The notes: generated by a model not told the origin, from the sequence alone. A stretch of 49,097 nt of DNA from Flavobacterium sp. A45 (GCF_002001005.1 NZ_MUNX01000040.1:1-49097), one strand, 5' to 3'; positions 15,794 to 23,165 are shown, counted from the stretch's first letter. Numbers and translations: made by a program.

Positions 15794-15845
15794 TCTATAT
15801 AAAAGCTAAAGATTATTTATTCTTTGGTTTATTAAATTTTGGAAA

Positions 15846-17741
15846 TTACAAACTCAATTGTTCATCAATTAAATTCATCAAGTTTTGTTCGGAAGCATTA
15901 TCTGAAAGTATAGTTCCCTTTTTGTCTATTAAAATTTTAGTTGGAATCCCTCCCACTTTATATTTTGCAGTAATGGTGTCATCAAAGTCAAAAACAACAT
16001 TGAAGCTGTATTTTTTATCATTGATAAATGTTTCCACTTTTTTTACAGTCTCACTATTTTCTTTTCCTCTTTCCCAAGTATTCACAAACAAAAATTCAAC
16101 ATCCTTGCCTTTGTATTTAGTCACTAATTCCTGCATGCTTGGAAATGAAGCCTTGCAAGGCCCGCACCATGTGGCCCAAAAATCTAGAACTACCACTTTA
16201 CCTTTGTAATCTGATAGTTTTACATCTTTTCCATCTAAATTTTTCAGATTAAAATCGATTGCCTGTGTGCTGCCATATTTTTCTACAAGAGCCGCATTGT
16301 TTTTAGCATTTGCAGCTCCAACTGCTTTTTCTTTAATTTTATTAAACTCCGCAATAGGCAAGTTTGATTTTTTATATATTTCTTCCAATTGAGTTAACAG
16401 TACTCTGGAATCCACTCCATTGGCCAGTTCAGTCTCAATATATTTTTTGGTAACCTCCAAACCTTTTACCTTTTCCATCATACCAGCATAACGCTCTTTT
16501 CCTCCAGTATCTAGACCTCCCAATTCGTTAATCTTATCTTGATATTGAAAAGCTTCTTCAAACCTGCTTAATTTATACAATATTAGAGCATAAGTATCAG
16601 CATACATATTAAAATTACCTTGTAAGTCTTCTGGAAAATAAGATTCCTTTTGCATATTGGCAATAATATCCAATGACCTTTTTGAAATTTTTTCGGCATA
16701 CACAATGTCTTTAGAAGGAGTTACCAAATCTTGTCCTGATAAATTCCAGGCATAATCGTTATACAAGGAAGGCGCTATGTTTTTGTCAGATACTATTTTT
16801 TCATAATGCTCAAGCTTTTGAAAATCTTTATTTTCTAAATATATTTTCAATAAACTAACATAAAAGTTATCTCTAAACCTTGTGTTATCCTTAAATGTAG
16901 TTGTATAAAAATTCAAACTTTCCAAAATATACGATTCTGTTTTATCAGGGTGGTTCGCAAAATCGAAAAAGAATTTACTCGATTCAAAATTTCCCTTAGG
17001 AAATTTTGCTGTTATTTGATTTTCTAGCTGTGTTTTTTCATCAGTCATTTTGAGATTGCCATAAAGCCTAGATGCCATTAACAAATACTCTTCTGAATTC
17101 TTTTTCTCGCATTTTTTGGCAAAAGCTAACATTTCACCTTTTGTCTTTTCTTTCTCAAAAGGCTCTTTTTGATATAAATAATACTCATAGCTTTTGTCAT
17201 CTTTCATCATCGGATATTTAGCATATAATTTATTATATTCTCCTAAAATACTTTTTGGGCTAGAATCCAGTTTTAAATTCAATTTTGAAGCCAATAAATC
17301 GTTGGCATATCTCATAAGTGTTATTCTTTCAACAATACATTTCCCCATTTCAGTTGAACTGGAGGATTTTAAAAACATATCATATCCAGTATTCTTATTG
17401 TTATCTATTACTTTTGTTCCATTAACAATAGCAGCAACAAAATATCTAATTGAATCTGGCACCTGTAGAGAAAACTCATAACCATTTGCTTTTTTTATCA
17501 ATGTAGCTCCACCACCAGAAAAATCAAAATTGTTATTATACACAACTCTAACTTTGGCATCTTCTGGAATTTTAACACCTTTTGGCGGTTCGTACACATA
17601 GGTATTTTCTTTTCCTATTATTAATTTTGAATTTTTCAAGTAAAGTTTCCCAACTTGAGAAAAAGTGACATTACAACATACCAAAAAAAGCAACATTACT
17701 GAGTTTTTCATATTTCTATATTTTTTAGGAGTTATTTTCAA
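15846..17741 (-). CDS. Exported TlpA/ResA-like thioredoxin-domain protein
   Basis: A 631-residue protein. The signal peptide is seen from the internal Met at 17711 (MKNSVMLLFLVCCNVTFSQ), which may be the true start rather than 17741. Residues ~20-490 are a long helical region of no family I recognise, probably tetratricopeptide-like. Residues ~495-631 are a TlpA-type thioredoxin domain with active-site Cys526 and Cys529 in WATWCGPCKASFP. Bacteroidota encode many such periplasmic thiol-disulphide proteins. A redox or disulphide-reducing role in the envelope is inferred; its partner is unknown. Confidence 0.85.
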   Translation of the reverse strand: MKITPKKYRNMKNSVMLLFLVCCNVTFSQVGKLYLKNSKLIIGKENTYVYEPPKGVKIPEDAKVRVVYNNNFDFSGGGATLIKKANGYEFSLQVPDSIRYFVAAIVNGTKVIDNNKNTGYDMFLKSSSSTEMGKCIVERITLMRYANDLLASKLNLKLDSSPKSILGEYNKLYAKYPMMKDDKSYEYYLYQKEPFEKEKTKGEMLAFAKKCEKKNSEEYLLMASRLYGNLKMTDEKTQLENQITAKFPKGNFESSKFFFDFANHPDKTESYILESLNFYTTTFKDNTRFRDNFYVSLLKIYLENKDFQKLEHYEKIVSDKNIAPSLYNDYAWNLSGQDLVTPSKDIVYAEKISKRSLDIIANMQKESYFPEDLQGNFNMYADTYALILYKLSRFEEAFQYQDKINELGGLDTGGKERYAGMMEKVKGLEVTKKYIETELANGVDSRVLLTQLEEIYKKSNLPIAEFNKIKEKAVGAANAKNNAALVEKYGSTQAIDFNLKNLDGKDVKLSDYKGKVVVLDFWATWCGPCKASFPSMQELVTKYKGKDVEFLFVNTWERGKENSETVKKVETFINDKKYSFNVVFDFDDTITAKYKVGGIPTKILIDKKGTILSDNASEQNLMNLIDEQLSL

Positions 17742-17859
17742 TTGACACAGAATAGCTATACAACTGATTTTCTTTTAATTAAAAAGTAAATATAATTGCT
17801 TTTTACTACAAAATAAGATGCTCTTGTAAAAATAACTTTTATTTATGATTTAAATAAAA

Positions 17860-17889
17860 AACCCCGTTTAGAAGGAACTAAACGAGGTT
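17860..17889 (-). terminator. Terminator of the DUF4256 gene
   Basis: On the minus strand, AACCTCGTTTAG pairs with CTAAACGGGGTT (one G-T pair) and is followed by TTTTTATTT. Confidence 0.8.
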
Positions 17890-17956
17890 GCTTTTTGCAT
17901 TTCTATATTATGTTTAAGTTTGGAAAAGAAAACAATTTGCTTATTTTGTTTATTAC

Positions 17957-18526
17957 TTAAACCCTTAACGAGCCACGAAATCCTCTAACAGCATAGTACG
18001 AAGATGCACCGTTGTGGTATATAAACACATTATTATAACGGAAATCAGCAAAAATGGCACCGCCGAGTTTTCTAATATCCGATGGTGTTATTATCCAGCT
18101 CGACGTTTTGGCATCAAACTTACCAAGCTGTTGCAACTCTCGATATTGTTCCTCCGTTAAAAGCTCGATACCCATTTCGGCAGCCATATCAATTGCGCTA
18201 TTTTCTGGTTTGAATTCTTTTCGAGAATCGAGTGCTTCACGGTCGTAACAAAGACTTCTTCGCCCTTTTGGACTTTCTGCCACACAATCATAAAAAATAT
18301 ATTCTCCTGTCTTTTCATCGTGACTTACTACATCTGGTTCTCCGCCAGTTCTTTCCATTTCATTGAGTGACCATAGTTTTTCAGGATTGGCTTCCAGCTT
18401 AGTTTGTACATTGCTCCAATCAAGACCTATGTGGCGGTTTCTATTTTTCTCAAAACGGGATTTTAATGTCCCGAGTAATGCTGAATGTTGTTCTGGTGAC
18501 AACTCTTTTTTATTACCCATTGCCAT
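17957..18526 (-). CDS. DUF4256 family protein
   Basis: A 189-residue cytoplasmic protein of the DUF4256 family, recognised by the layout LLGTLKSRFEKNRNRHIGLDWSNVQTKLEANPEKLWSLNEMERTGGEPDVV followed by FYDCVAESPKGRRSLCYDREALDSRKEF and a C-terminal block IFADFRYNNVFIYHNGASSYYAVRGFRG. Function is unknown. It has its own terminator, and no cassette-type palindrome follows it. I therefore take it as the chromosomal gene bordering the cassette array, although the last degenerate array element ends only about 15 bases before its start. Confidence 0.8.
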   Translation of the reverse strand: MAMGNKKELSPEQHSALLGTLKSRFEKNRNRHIGLDWSNVQTKLEANPEKLWSLNEMERTGGEPDVVSHDEKTGEYIFYDCVAESPKGRRSLCYDREALDSRKEFKPENSAIDMAAEMGIELLTEEQYRELQQLGKFDAKTSSWIITPSDIRKLGGAIFADFRYNNVFIYHNGASSYYAVRGFRGSLRV

Positions 18527-18542
18527 AATGTGCTATTTAAGT

Positions 18543-18616
18543 TTATTAAAATACTTCAAATACAAAGCCCTTTCTAAATCTAACCGATTGTCCAAATCCG
18601 TTGTAGCTCTTAAGCG
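18543..18616 (-). repeat. Degenerate or truncated attC-like element (array border)
   Basis: On the minus strand it reads GAGCTACAACGGATTTGGACAATCGG and then a core-like TTTGTATTTGAAG. This matches the left half of the element at 20111-20247, but the terminal AAC box and the whole right half are missing. It follows the NTF2-like gene, marking the decayed end of the array. Confidence 0.55.
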
Positions 18617-18629
18617 CAATTTTATTCCG

Positions 18630-19097
18630 CTACCAATATTCAAAGATTCGAGATATTTTTCCATTTTTAAACTCGAAAAGTGTCATTTGGGGTTCACCGT
18701 CTTTGATTTTATCATCTTTCTTTTGAACAAAACTCTTTTGAACAACCACAGCGTTAAGTCCTACAATTTTGTTTAGTATTCTAATATCAATAACTTTTCC
18801 ATCATAACCTCCCGCTTTTTGATTCCGGACATATCCGTTATACAAATTCTCTCTTGTGTATATTCCACCATATTTTGGATGAACATATGTAAAGTCGTTT
18901 GTAAAAAGTTCAAAAGTGCTGTCAATGTCCTGAATTGTTGAATTAGCTTGAAATATTTTAAGGTTTAAATTATAATATTTTTCAACAATTGTTTCCAAAG
19001 AGTCTTTATGAGTCTTTGTGACGTCCTGCGCAATAATTTGATTTGATGCAAAAAGAACCAAGAGAATAGAAATTATTTTTTTTAGATGTATTTTCAT
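18630..19097 (-). CDS. Exported NTF2-like (SnoaL/DUF4440-type) protein, cassette gene
   Basis: A 155-residue protein with a signal peptide (MKIHLKKIISILLVLFASNQIIAQ). The mature part has the cone-fold pattern of NTF2/SnoaL-like proteins (a long first helix, FELFTNDFTYVHPKYGGIYTRENLYNGY, then paired strands ending MTLFEFKNGKISRIFEYW). Such proteins bind small molecules or act as small enzymes; no catalytic residues can be assigned. It starts 27 bases after a GTTAGAT box (minus strand), as expected for the 5' end of a cassette. Function unknown. Confidence 0.75.
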   Translation of the reverse strand: MKIHLKKIISILLVLFASNQIIAQDVTKTHKDSLETIVEKYYNLNLKIFQANSTIQDIDSTFELFTNDFTYVHPKYGGIYTRENLYNGYVRNQKAGGYDGKVIDIRILNKIVGLNAVVVQKSFVQKKDDKIKDGEPQMTLFEFKNGKISRIFEYW

Positions 19098-19123
19098 GTG
19101 TGATTTTATTTGTTTCGAATTGT

Positions 19124-19288
19124 ATCTAACGTCTGTGACTACAACGGGTTTGCGACTAAATTAAGTCCATTCTTCGGATTTGCCAGCCGAGCGAAAGCGA
19201 ACAGGCGAAGCAAATCATTAAAAACGTAAAACCAACTTTCCATTAAGACTATAGCCAAATACGTAGTAGTAGCTGCTAGCTGTTGTTT
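19124..19288 (-). repeat. attC-like element 1 (downstream of the methyltransferase)
   Basis: 165 bases. In minus orientation it starts AAACAAC (19282-19288) and ends GTTAGAT (19124-19130), an exact match to the integron R' consensus GTTRRRY. The core TTAATGGAAAGTTGGTTTT is at about 19225-19246. Compared with the other elements it carries extra GC-rich sequence (about 19182-19210) that can form its own hairpin. The stop codon of the methyltransferase lies inside its left end. Confidence 0.6.
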
Positions 19289-20085
19289 TTCTTTTTCGCA
19301 CTAATGGAATAAACCATTGGAATTTTATTCTCCAAATGTTCTATTCTATATTTTTTTGGTTCAAATTCAATAGTCTTGTTAAAACAATTATATGGCGAAT
19401 AATCGTATTCGTTAAGTTGATTTATTTCAAGACCATTCTTTATTAAACTATTCATTACCTCACTCAAACCGTGATTCCACATTACATATTCCTGCGAAAT
19501 TTTTGCTGATTTGTCAGCATAAGTTCCACTTTCAGACTCAACGATTGCACCAGAATTAAAATACCTATAAAATATTTTTTCAAAATTGTCGTCAAACATC
19601 CAAACTACTGGATGAAATTCTACAAACACAAATTGTCCGTTTGGTTTTAGAAATTTGGAAACGATTTTTGCCCATTTGTCCAAATCGGGCAACCAGCCAA
19701 TTGTTCCATAACTTGTAAACACAATGTCAAATTGTTTGTCCAAATAGATAGACAAATCATAGATATCACAACAAATAAACGTTACATTTTCGTTTGTTTC
19801 TTTTGCAATTTGCTTTGCACTTTCAATTGCTTTGTCCGATAAGTCAACTCCTGTAACGTCTGCACCAAGTCTGCTTAAAGAAATTGTGTCTTGTCCGAAA
19901 TGACATTGCAAATGCAAAATTGTTTTTCCTTTTATGTCGCCAAGCAAGTTTAATTCAATCTCATTTAGAGAGGTTTTTCCATTCAGAAATCCGTTAAGAT
20001 CGTAAAATTCCGACTTTAAGTGTATATCAGTTCTGTTGTTCCAAGACTGTCGGTTTATTTCTATATAATTATCTTCAGAGTTCAT
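19276..20085 (-). CDS. SAM-dependent methyltransferase (class I), cassette gene
   Basis: A 269-residue class I methyltransferase. The SAM site is clear: motif I KTILHLQCHFGQDTISLSRLGADVTGVDLSDKAIESAKQ (residues ~55-93), then FICCDIYDL and FDIVFTSYGTIGWLPDLDKW. Related proteins are annotated as generic small-molecule methyltransferases; the substrate is unknown. The stop codon (19276-19278) and the preceding Asn-Asn-Ser codons overlap the palindromic element, a tight arrangement seen in integron cassettes. It starts 26-29 bases after the upstream element's terminal box. Confidence 0.85.
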   Translation of the reverse strand: MNSEDNYIEINRQSWNNRTDIHLKSEFYDLNGFLNGKTSLNEIELNLLGDIKGKTILHLQCHFGQDTISLSRLGADVTGVDLSDKAIESAKQIAKETNENVTFICCDIYDLSIYLDKQFDIVFTSYGTIGWLPDLDKWAKIVSKFLKPNGQFVFVEFHPVVWMFDDNFEKIFYRYFNSGAIVESESGTYADKSAKISQEYVMWNHGLSEVMNSLIKNGLEINQLNEYDYSPYNCFNKTIEFEPKKYRIEHLENKIPMVYSISAKKKNNS

Positions 20086-20110
20086 TTATTCTACGTTTGG
20101 TTTTTCAAAA

Positions 20111-20247
20111 TAACAACTAACGTTTTGGTAATACCGTAGTTTTTGAGTTAAATTAAGCCCTGTTTTCAGATTTGCCAAATCATCCCAAATACAAAATCAA
20201 CTTGCCATTAAGCCAATTGCCCAAATCCGTTGTAGTGGCTGTTGGTA
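20111..20247 (-). repeat. attC-like element 2 (downstream of the membrane protein gene)
   Basis: 137 bases in minus orientation from TACCAAC (20241-20247) to GTTAGTTGTTA (20111-20121). It contains the shared core at 20185-20214 and an internal palindrome around GATTTGGCAAATC (about 20168-20180). Inner arms are less symmetric than in elements 3 and 4. Confidence 0.6.
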
Positions 20248-20262
20248 GATCGTATCTTTTTT

Positions 20263-21057
20263 TTAACTTCCTAATTTTCCATATCTTACATATTCCGAAA
20301 AATATAAGACAATTGTTTTTTTACCTTTTTTGTATGGATAAAATAATTCATAGTCGCCATCGTGATTGCTATATCTCAATTCTTCACTTTTTCCGCTAAA
20401 TACTTTGTCTAAATATTCTCTTTCTTCTTGAGTTGTTTTGTACAGATATTCTTTTTTATTCGGTTCAATTGTGTCGTTTAACTTTTCAAAATTACTTTGG
20501 TTAAATCCTAAATAAACAGGTGAACCATTTATACTATCTTTAACTAATAAATTTACACTTGGGAAATTCTTATCCGTTTCTGAATAGATTTCTAAAATAT
20601 TACTTGTTTCATTTATATATTTTTCTGAAAATTCATAGTTAACTAATTTTGAACTATTCTTTTCGTTTTTCTCTAAAATTGATTTTGCGGATTTTATCAG
20701 CATTTTTTCTTTTTTGTTGGATGTTAAATAATCGCCACCAAATAATATTATTCCAATTATTGGAAAAATTATAAAAAGAATTAAATATGTTTTGTTATTC
20801 GATTTTGCATTATTTTCATCATTATTTTTGGTTTCTGCAATTCTTGTTAGATTAAACATTACGTTTATAATTAATGAGCCAACCATTAAAGCAAGAATGC
20901 CCAAAACGCTCAGATAAAACGTTTCTGTCATATTTTCTCTAAAAACTTTTAATCCGAAAACTTGAATTATAATAAATGTAAAAACCCAATAAACTAATAG
21001 AATTATCGCTGTTATTCCAATTGCGTTGCTAAGTTTTACAAGTTGTTTTGGTGTCAT
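20263..21057 (-). CDS. Unknown membrane protein, cassette gene
   Basis: A 264-residue protein I do not recognise. Hydrophobic segments lie at residues ~13-35, ~45-70 and ~92-110. The remaining ~155 residues (from KEKMLIKSAKSILEKNEKNSSKL) are hydrophilic, Lys/Glu/Ser-rich, and likely form one soluble domain on one face of the membrane. Its end (GDYELFYPYKKGKKTIVLYFSEYVRYGKLGS) suggests beta structure. The gene is AT-rich. It starts 57 bases after the terminal box of the upstream attC-like element and stops 16 bases before its own. Confidence 0.7.
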   Translation of the reverse strand: MTPKQLVKLSNAIGITAIILLVYWVFTFIIIQVFGLKVFRENMTETFYLSVLGILALMVGSLIINVMFNLTRIAETKNNDENNAKSNNKTYLILFIIFPIIGIILFGGDYLTSNKKEKMLIKSAKSILEKNEKNSSKLVNYEFSEKYINETSNILEIYSETDKNFPSVNLLVKDSINGSPVYLGFNQSNFEKLNDTIEPNKKEYLYKTTQEEREYLDKVFSGKSEELRYSNHDGDYELFYPYKKGKKTIVLYFSEYVRYGKLGS

Positions 21058-21114
21058 AATTTTATTTTTAATTTATTGGTTAATTATATTTTTCGTTTTT
21101 TGGAGTGATATGTC

Positions 21115-21246
21115 TGCCAACGTTCTCGCGCTACAAGCAGTTTGGGATTAAATTAAGCCTATTCTAAGGATTTGCCAAATCTTCCAAATACAAAACCAAC
21201 TTTCCATTAAGGCAATTGCCCAAATCCATTGGAGTAGCAGTTGTGC
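21115..21246 (-). repeat. attC-like element 3 (downstream of the GNAT cassette gene)
   Basis: 132 bases in minus orientation from GCACAAC (21240-21246) to GTTGGCA (21115-21121). Inner arms share GCTAC and a GATTTGGG/CCCAAA pair; the core is at 21184-21213. The outer box with its flank (plus strand GTTGTGCGTC, 21240-21249) matches the minus-strand start of the same cassette at 21889-21898. Confidence 0.65.
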
Positions 21247-21259
21247 GTCGTTTTTCTAT

Positions 21260-21790
21260 TTACTTTTCACTAATATCGATTCTGTAAATATTTACTAACA
21301 TTCCGTTATAATCAATTGTTTTATCATTTTTCATTCCGTTTTTTTTGGCAACTTTTTTAGAATTAACATTTTCAGTATTAATTATTGAAATTAAACTTTC
21401 AGAAAATTTATTCTCAAAAGCAAACTCTTTGCATTTTTCAGTTGATTCGCTTGCAAATCCTTTTTTCCTAAATTCTGGCAAAATTGAATATGCGATCTCT
21501 ATTTCTTGTTTACCGTCAATTTCTCTGACGATAAGTCCACTTTGACCAATAATTTTATTTGTCGATTTTTCTATTAATATGTTCGCTCCGCCCAAATCGT
21601 TTTTATATCTTTCAAATGTCATTTCAAACCAAAGTTTACATCTTTCTTTTGGTGTTTCAATTTTGTCAACTCCTAAAAACCTACAAACTTCAATGTTTTC
21701 AAACAATTCAACCCAAACATCAAAATCATCAATATTTAATAACCTAAATTTTAACCTTTCCGTTTCTTCTCCTACTAATGTATATTTCAT
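21260..21790 (-). CDS. GNAT N-acetyltransferase (RimJ/RimL-like), cassette gene
   Basis: A 176-residue single-domain acetyltransferase (ERLKFRLLNIDDFDVWVELFENIEVCRFLG at the N-terminus, then IAYSILPEFRKKGFASESTEKCKEFAF as the acetyl-CoA loop). It differs from the GNAT gene at 15257-15793 and is unlikely to be a recent copy of it. Acetyltransferases of this kind are frequent integron-cassette cargo, some conferring drug resistance; nothing here identifies such a substrate. It starts 101 bases after the box opening its cassette. Confidence 0.85.
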   Translation of the reverse strand: MKYTLVGEETERLKFRLLNIDDFDVWVELFENIEVCRFLGVDKIETPKERCKLWFEMTFERYKNDLGGANILIEKSTNKIIGQSGLIVREIDGKQEIEIAYSILPEFRKKGFASESTEKCKEFAFENKFSESLISIINTENVNSKKVAKKNGMKNDKTIDYNGMLVNIYRIDISEK

Positions 21791-21891
21791 TCTGTTATTC
21801 TTATTCTTATCTTATTTTATAATTTATAATACTGCAAATTATTCCCTTTGGATTAGTTTTATTTTTTTCTATTATGTTCGGGTAAAATGAC

Positions 21892-22024
21892 GCACAACGT
21901 CCCCGCGCTACACGTAGGCTGGAATTAAAAATGTGGTGTCTTTCGATTATACACTATTTTTTCAAATACAAAACCATCTTTAAATTAAGCCAAATGTCCA
22001 GCTTGCTTGTAGCGTGTGTTGTAC
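21892..22024 (-). repeat. attC-like element 4 (downstream of the lipoprotein cassette gene)
   Basis: 133 bases in minus orientation from GTACAAC (22018-22024) to GTTGTGC (21892-21898). It has the clearest dyad of the set: ACGCTACAAGCAAGCTGGA near the left end faces TCCAGCCTACGTGTAGCGCG near the right end. Core at 21962-21991. Confidence 0.65.
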
Positions 22025-22032
22025 ACAGTATT

Positions 22033-22758
22033 TTAATTGGTTTTCAATATCCATAACTTGCCTGAACTATCTTTAAAAGCAATCAATCCAAACTCATAAT
22101 TATAACACATATAACCTTTCACTGTCCATGGGTTATGATAAACATTATAAAAAATCTTACCTTTTAAATTAATACTATCAATTGGCTTATAAAAATTATT
22201 ACTCGATGAAAAATAGTTGTTCTCACGTTGGTTGACTTGAATATCTATATAAGATATATTATTGCCAGATTCCTTTTTAGGGAATGCAATAATATCTAAT
22301 CTATCGTACACAAAAGCATAATCTTTAGCAAGACCTAGAGTTGCTTGTAAAGAAATTAAAAATTTAATATCGACTTCGTCAGAGTCTGAAACAAGCCACA
22401 TACTATAGTTATCAACTTCTGCTTCTACATTTATTTTTTTCGAATTGTCAGATGGACATTTTATTTCTCCACCTGTAGTACTATAAAATTTCCTTTCTCT
22501 TTGAACAACTTCAAAAACAACTTCATTGTTTAAACTATCTATAAAATGTAATTTTTTATCAATTTTAGTATATGGAATACTTTTAAATGAACTATCAAGT
22601 AAAATATACTTCAATTCTAAATTTATACATGGTTCTATTTGTTCTATAATGTCCTTTTTATTTTCATTATTATTATCATCCTGTTCACAGGATATTAATA
22701 AAAGAAAAGTAAATATTATAGCGGTAAATAAAAGAAGCTTGGTGACATTTCGTTTCAT
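22033..22758 (-). CDS. Unknown lipoprotein, cassette gene
   Basis: A 241-residue lipoprotein. The signal peptide MKRNVTKLLLFTAIIFTFLLLIS ends at lipobox Cys24, followed by EQDDNNNENK, an acidic tract compatible with surface export in flavobacteria. The mature part is all-beta in appearance (EVVFEVVQRERKFYSTTGGEIKC, GKIFYNVYHNPWTVKGYMCYNYEFGLIAFKDSSGKLWIL) and contains Cys residues that could pair. No family is recognised. Its stop lies 9 bases before its attC-like element, and its start lies 31 bases after the half box at 22790. Confidence 0.75.
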   Translation of the reverse strand: MKRNVTKLLLFTAIIFTFLLLISCEQDDNNNENKKDIIEQIEPCINLELKYILLDSSFKSIPYTKIDKKLHFIDSLNNEVVFEVVQRERKFYSTTGGEIKCPSDNSKKINVEAEVDNYSMWLVSDSDEVDIKFLISLQATLGLAKDYAFVYDRLDIIAFPKKESGNNISYIDIQVNQRENNYFSSSNNFYKPIDSINLKGKIFYNVYHNPWTVKGYMCYNYEFGLIAFKDSSGKLWILKTN

Positions 22759-22785
22759 TATTTATAAGTTTTGATTTTCATAATA

Positions 22786-22800
22786 TTGTGTACAACTATT
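22786..22800 (-). repeat. Half attC-like box opening the array
   Basis: The minus strand reads GTTGTACACAATAT from 22796 downward. This matches the reverse complement of the end of element 4 (GTTGTACACAGTAT) in 13 of 14 positions. No full element is present to its right, so it marks the outer edge of the first cassette. Confidence 0.55.
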
Positions 22801-22943
22801 GGCTATGTGTGATAACTTCATCATTCTTATCCCGTAAATATATTAAAATTTTCCTTACACTATTTCTAAAACAAGATTTCTGTTTAGAGTCTTTTTGTTA
22901 TGAAATAAAAATGCTATTTAGAATCCTTACTTCCACGAAAACC

Positions 22944-23090
22944 TAGCCCTGATCGCAGTGTAAAGCCTTGCGAAGGAGACTTGTATTTTTTTCTGGGTAA
23001 AAAAGAGCGACCAGCGGAAGCTCCTTTTTTGTCCTAGAAAAAAACAAGACTACAAACAAGCTTGAAACGAAGAGCAGGACACGAGCGAAG
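22944..23090 (+). repeat. Structured intergenic repeat, copy C
   Basis: Begins TAGCCCTGATCG and ends near AGCAGGACACGAGCG. A stem (ACTTGTATTTTTTTCT against AGAAAAAAACAAG) carries GAGCGACCAGCGGAAGCTCC at its apex (23005-23024), 18 of 20 identical to copy A. With the terminator at 23121 it accounts for most of the gap 22759-23165. Confidence 0.65.
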
Positions 23091-23117
23091 CGAACTGACA
23101 AAGTAAATTGCTCCAAA

Positions 23118-23148
23118 AAAAAAATGACATCCTTTCGAATGTCATTTT
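23118..23148 (-). terminator. Terminator of the M3 peptidase gene
   Basis: AAAATGACAT (23121-23130) pairs with ATGTCATTTT (23139-23148). The minus strand continues with ten T. Confidence 0.85.
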
Positions 23149-23165
23149 AATGTATTGATAAAAAA

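Larger units (their letters stand above)
18543..22796 (-). mobile_element. Integrase-less gene-cassette array, attC-like (CALIN candidate)
   Basis: Five single-gene units, all on the minus strand, each made of one gene followed directly by a palindromic 130-165 bp element. From right to left: lipoprotein, GNAT, membrane protein, methyltransferase, NTF2-like protein. The four full elements share a core close to GGCTTAATGGAAAGTTGG then TTTTGTATTTGG. They begin with a YAAC-type box (GTACAAC, GCACAAC, TACCAAC, AAACAAC) and end with a GTT-type box (GTTGTGC, GTTGGCA, GTTAGTT, GTTAGAT). That is the R''-R' order of integron attC sites. The region is bounded by a degenerate element next to DUF4256 and a half box at 22790. 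No integrase, transposase or attI is visible in the window. Confidence 0.6.

Noticed and set aside
15257..21790. The two RimJ/RimL-like GNAT genes (15257-15793 and 21260-21790) as a recent duplication
   Set aside because: The proteins share only family-level motifs; one sits in a chromosomal operon and the other in a cassette.
21579..21890. 103-codon plus-strand frame opposite the GNAT cassette gene
   Set aside because: Would oppose the uniform minus orientation of the array and mirrors GNAT codons; hydrophobic tail comes from the AT-rich leader.
18543..22024. Reading the palindromic elements as a CRISPR array or as ordinary terminators
   Set aside because: Elements are ~800 bases apart with genes between them and are far longer and less identical than CRISPR repeats. 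They lack T tracts and have conserved cores, unlike terminators.
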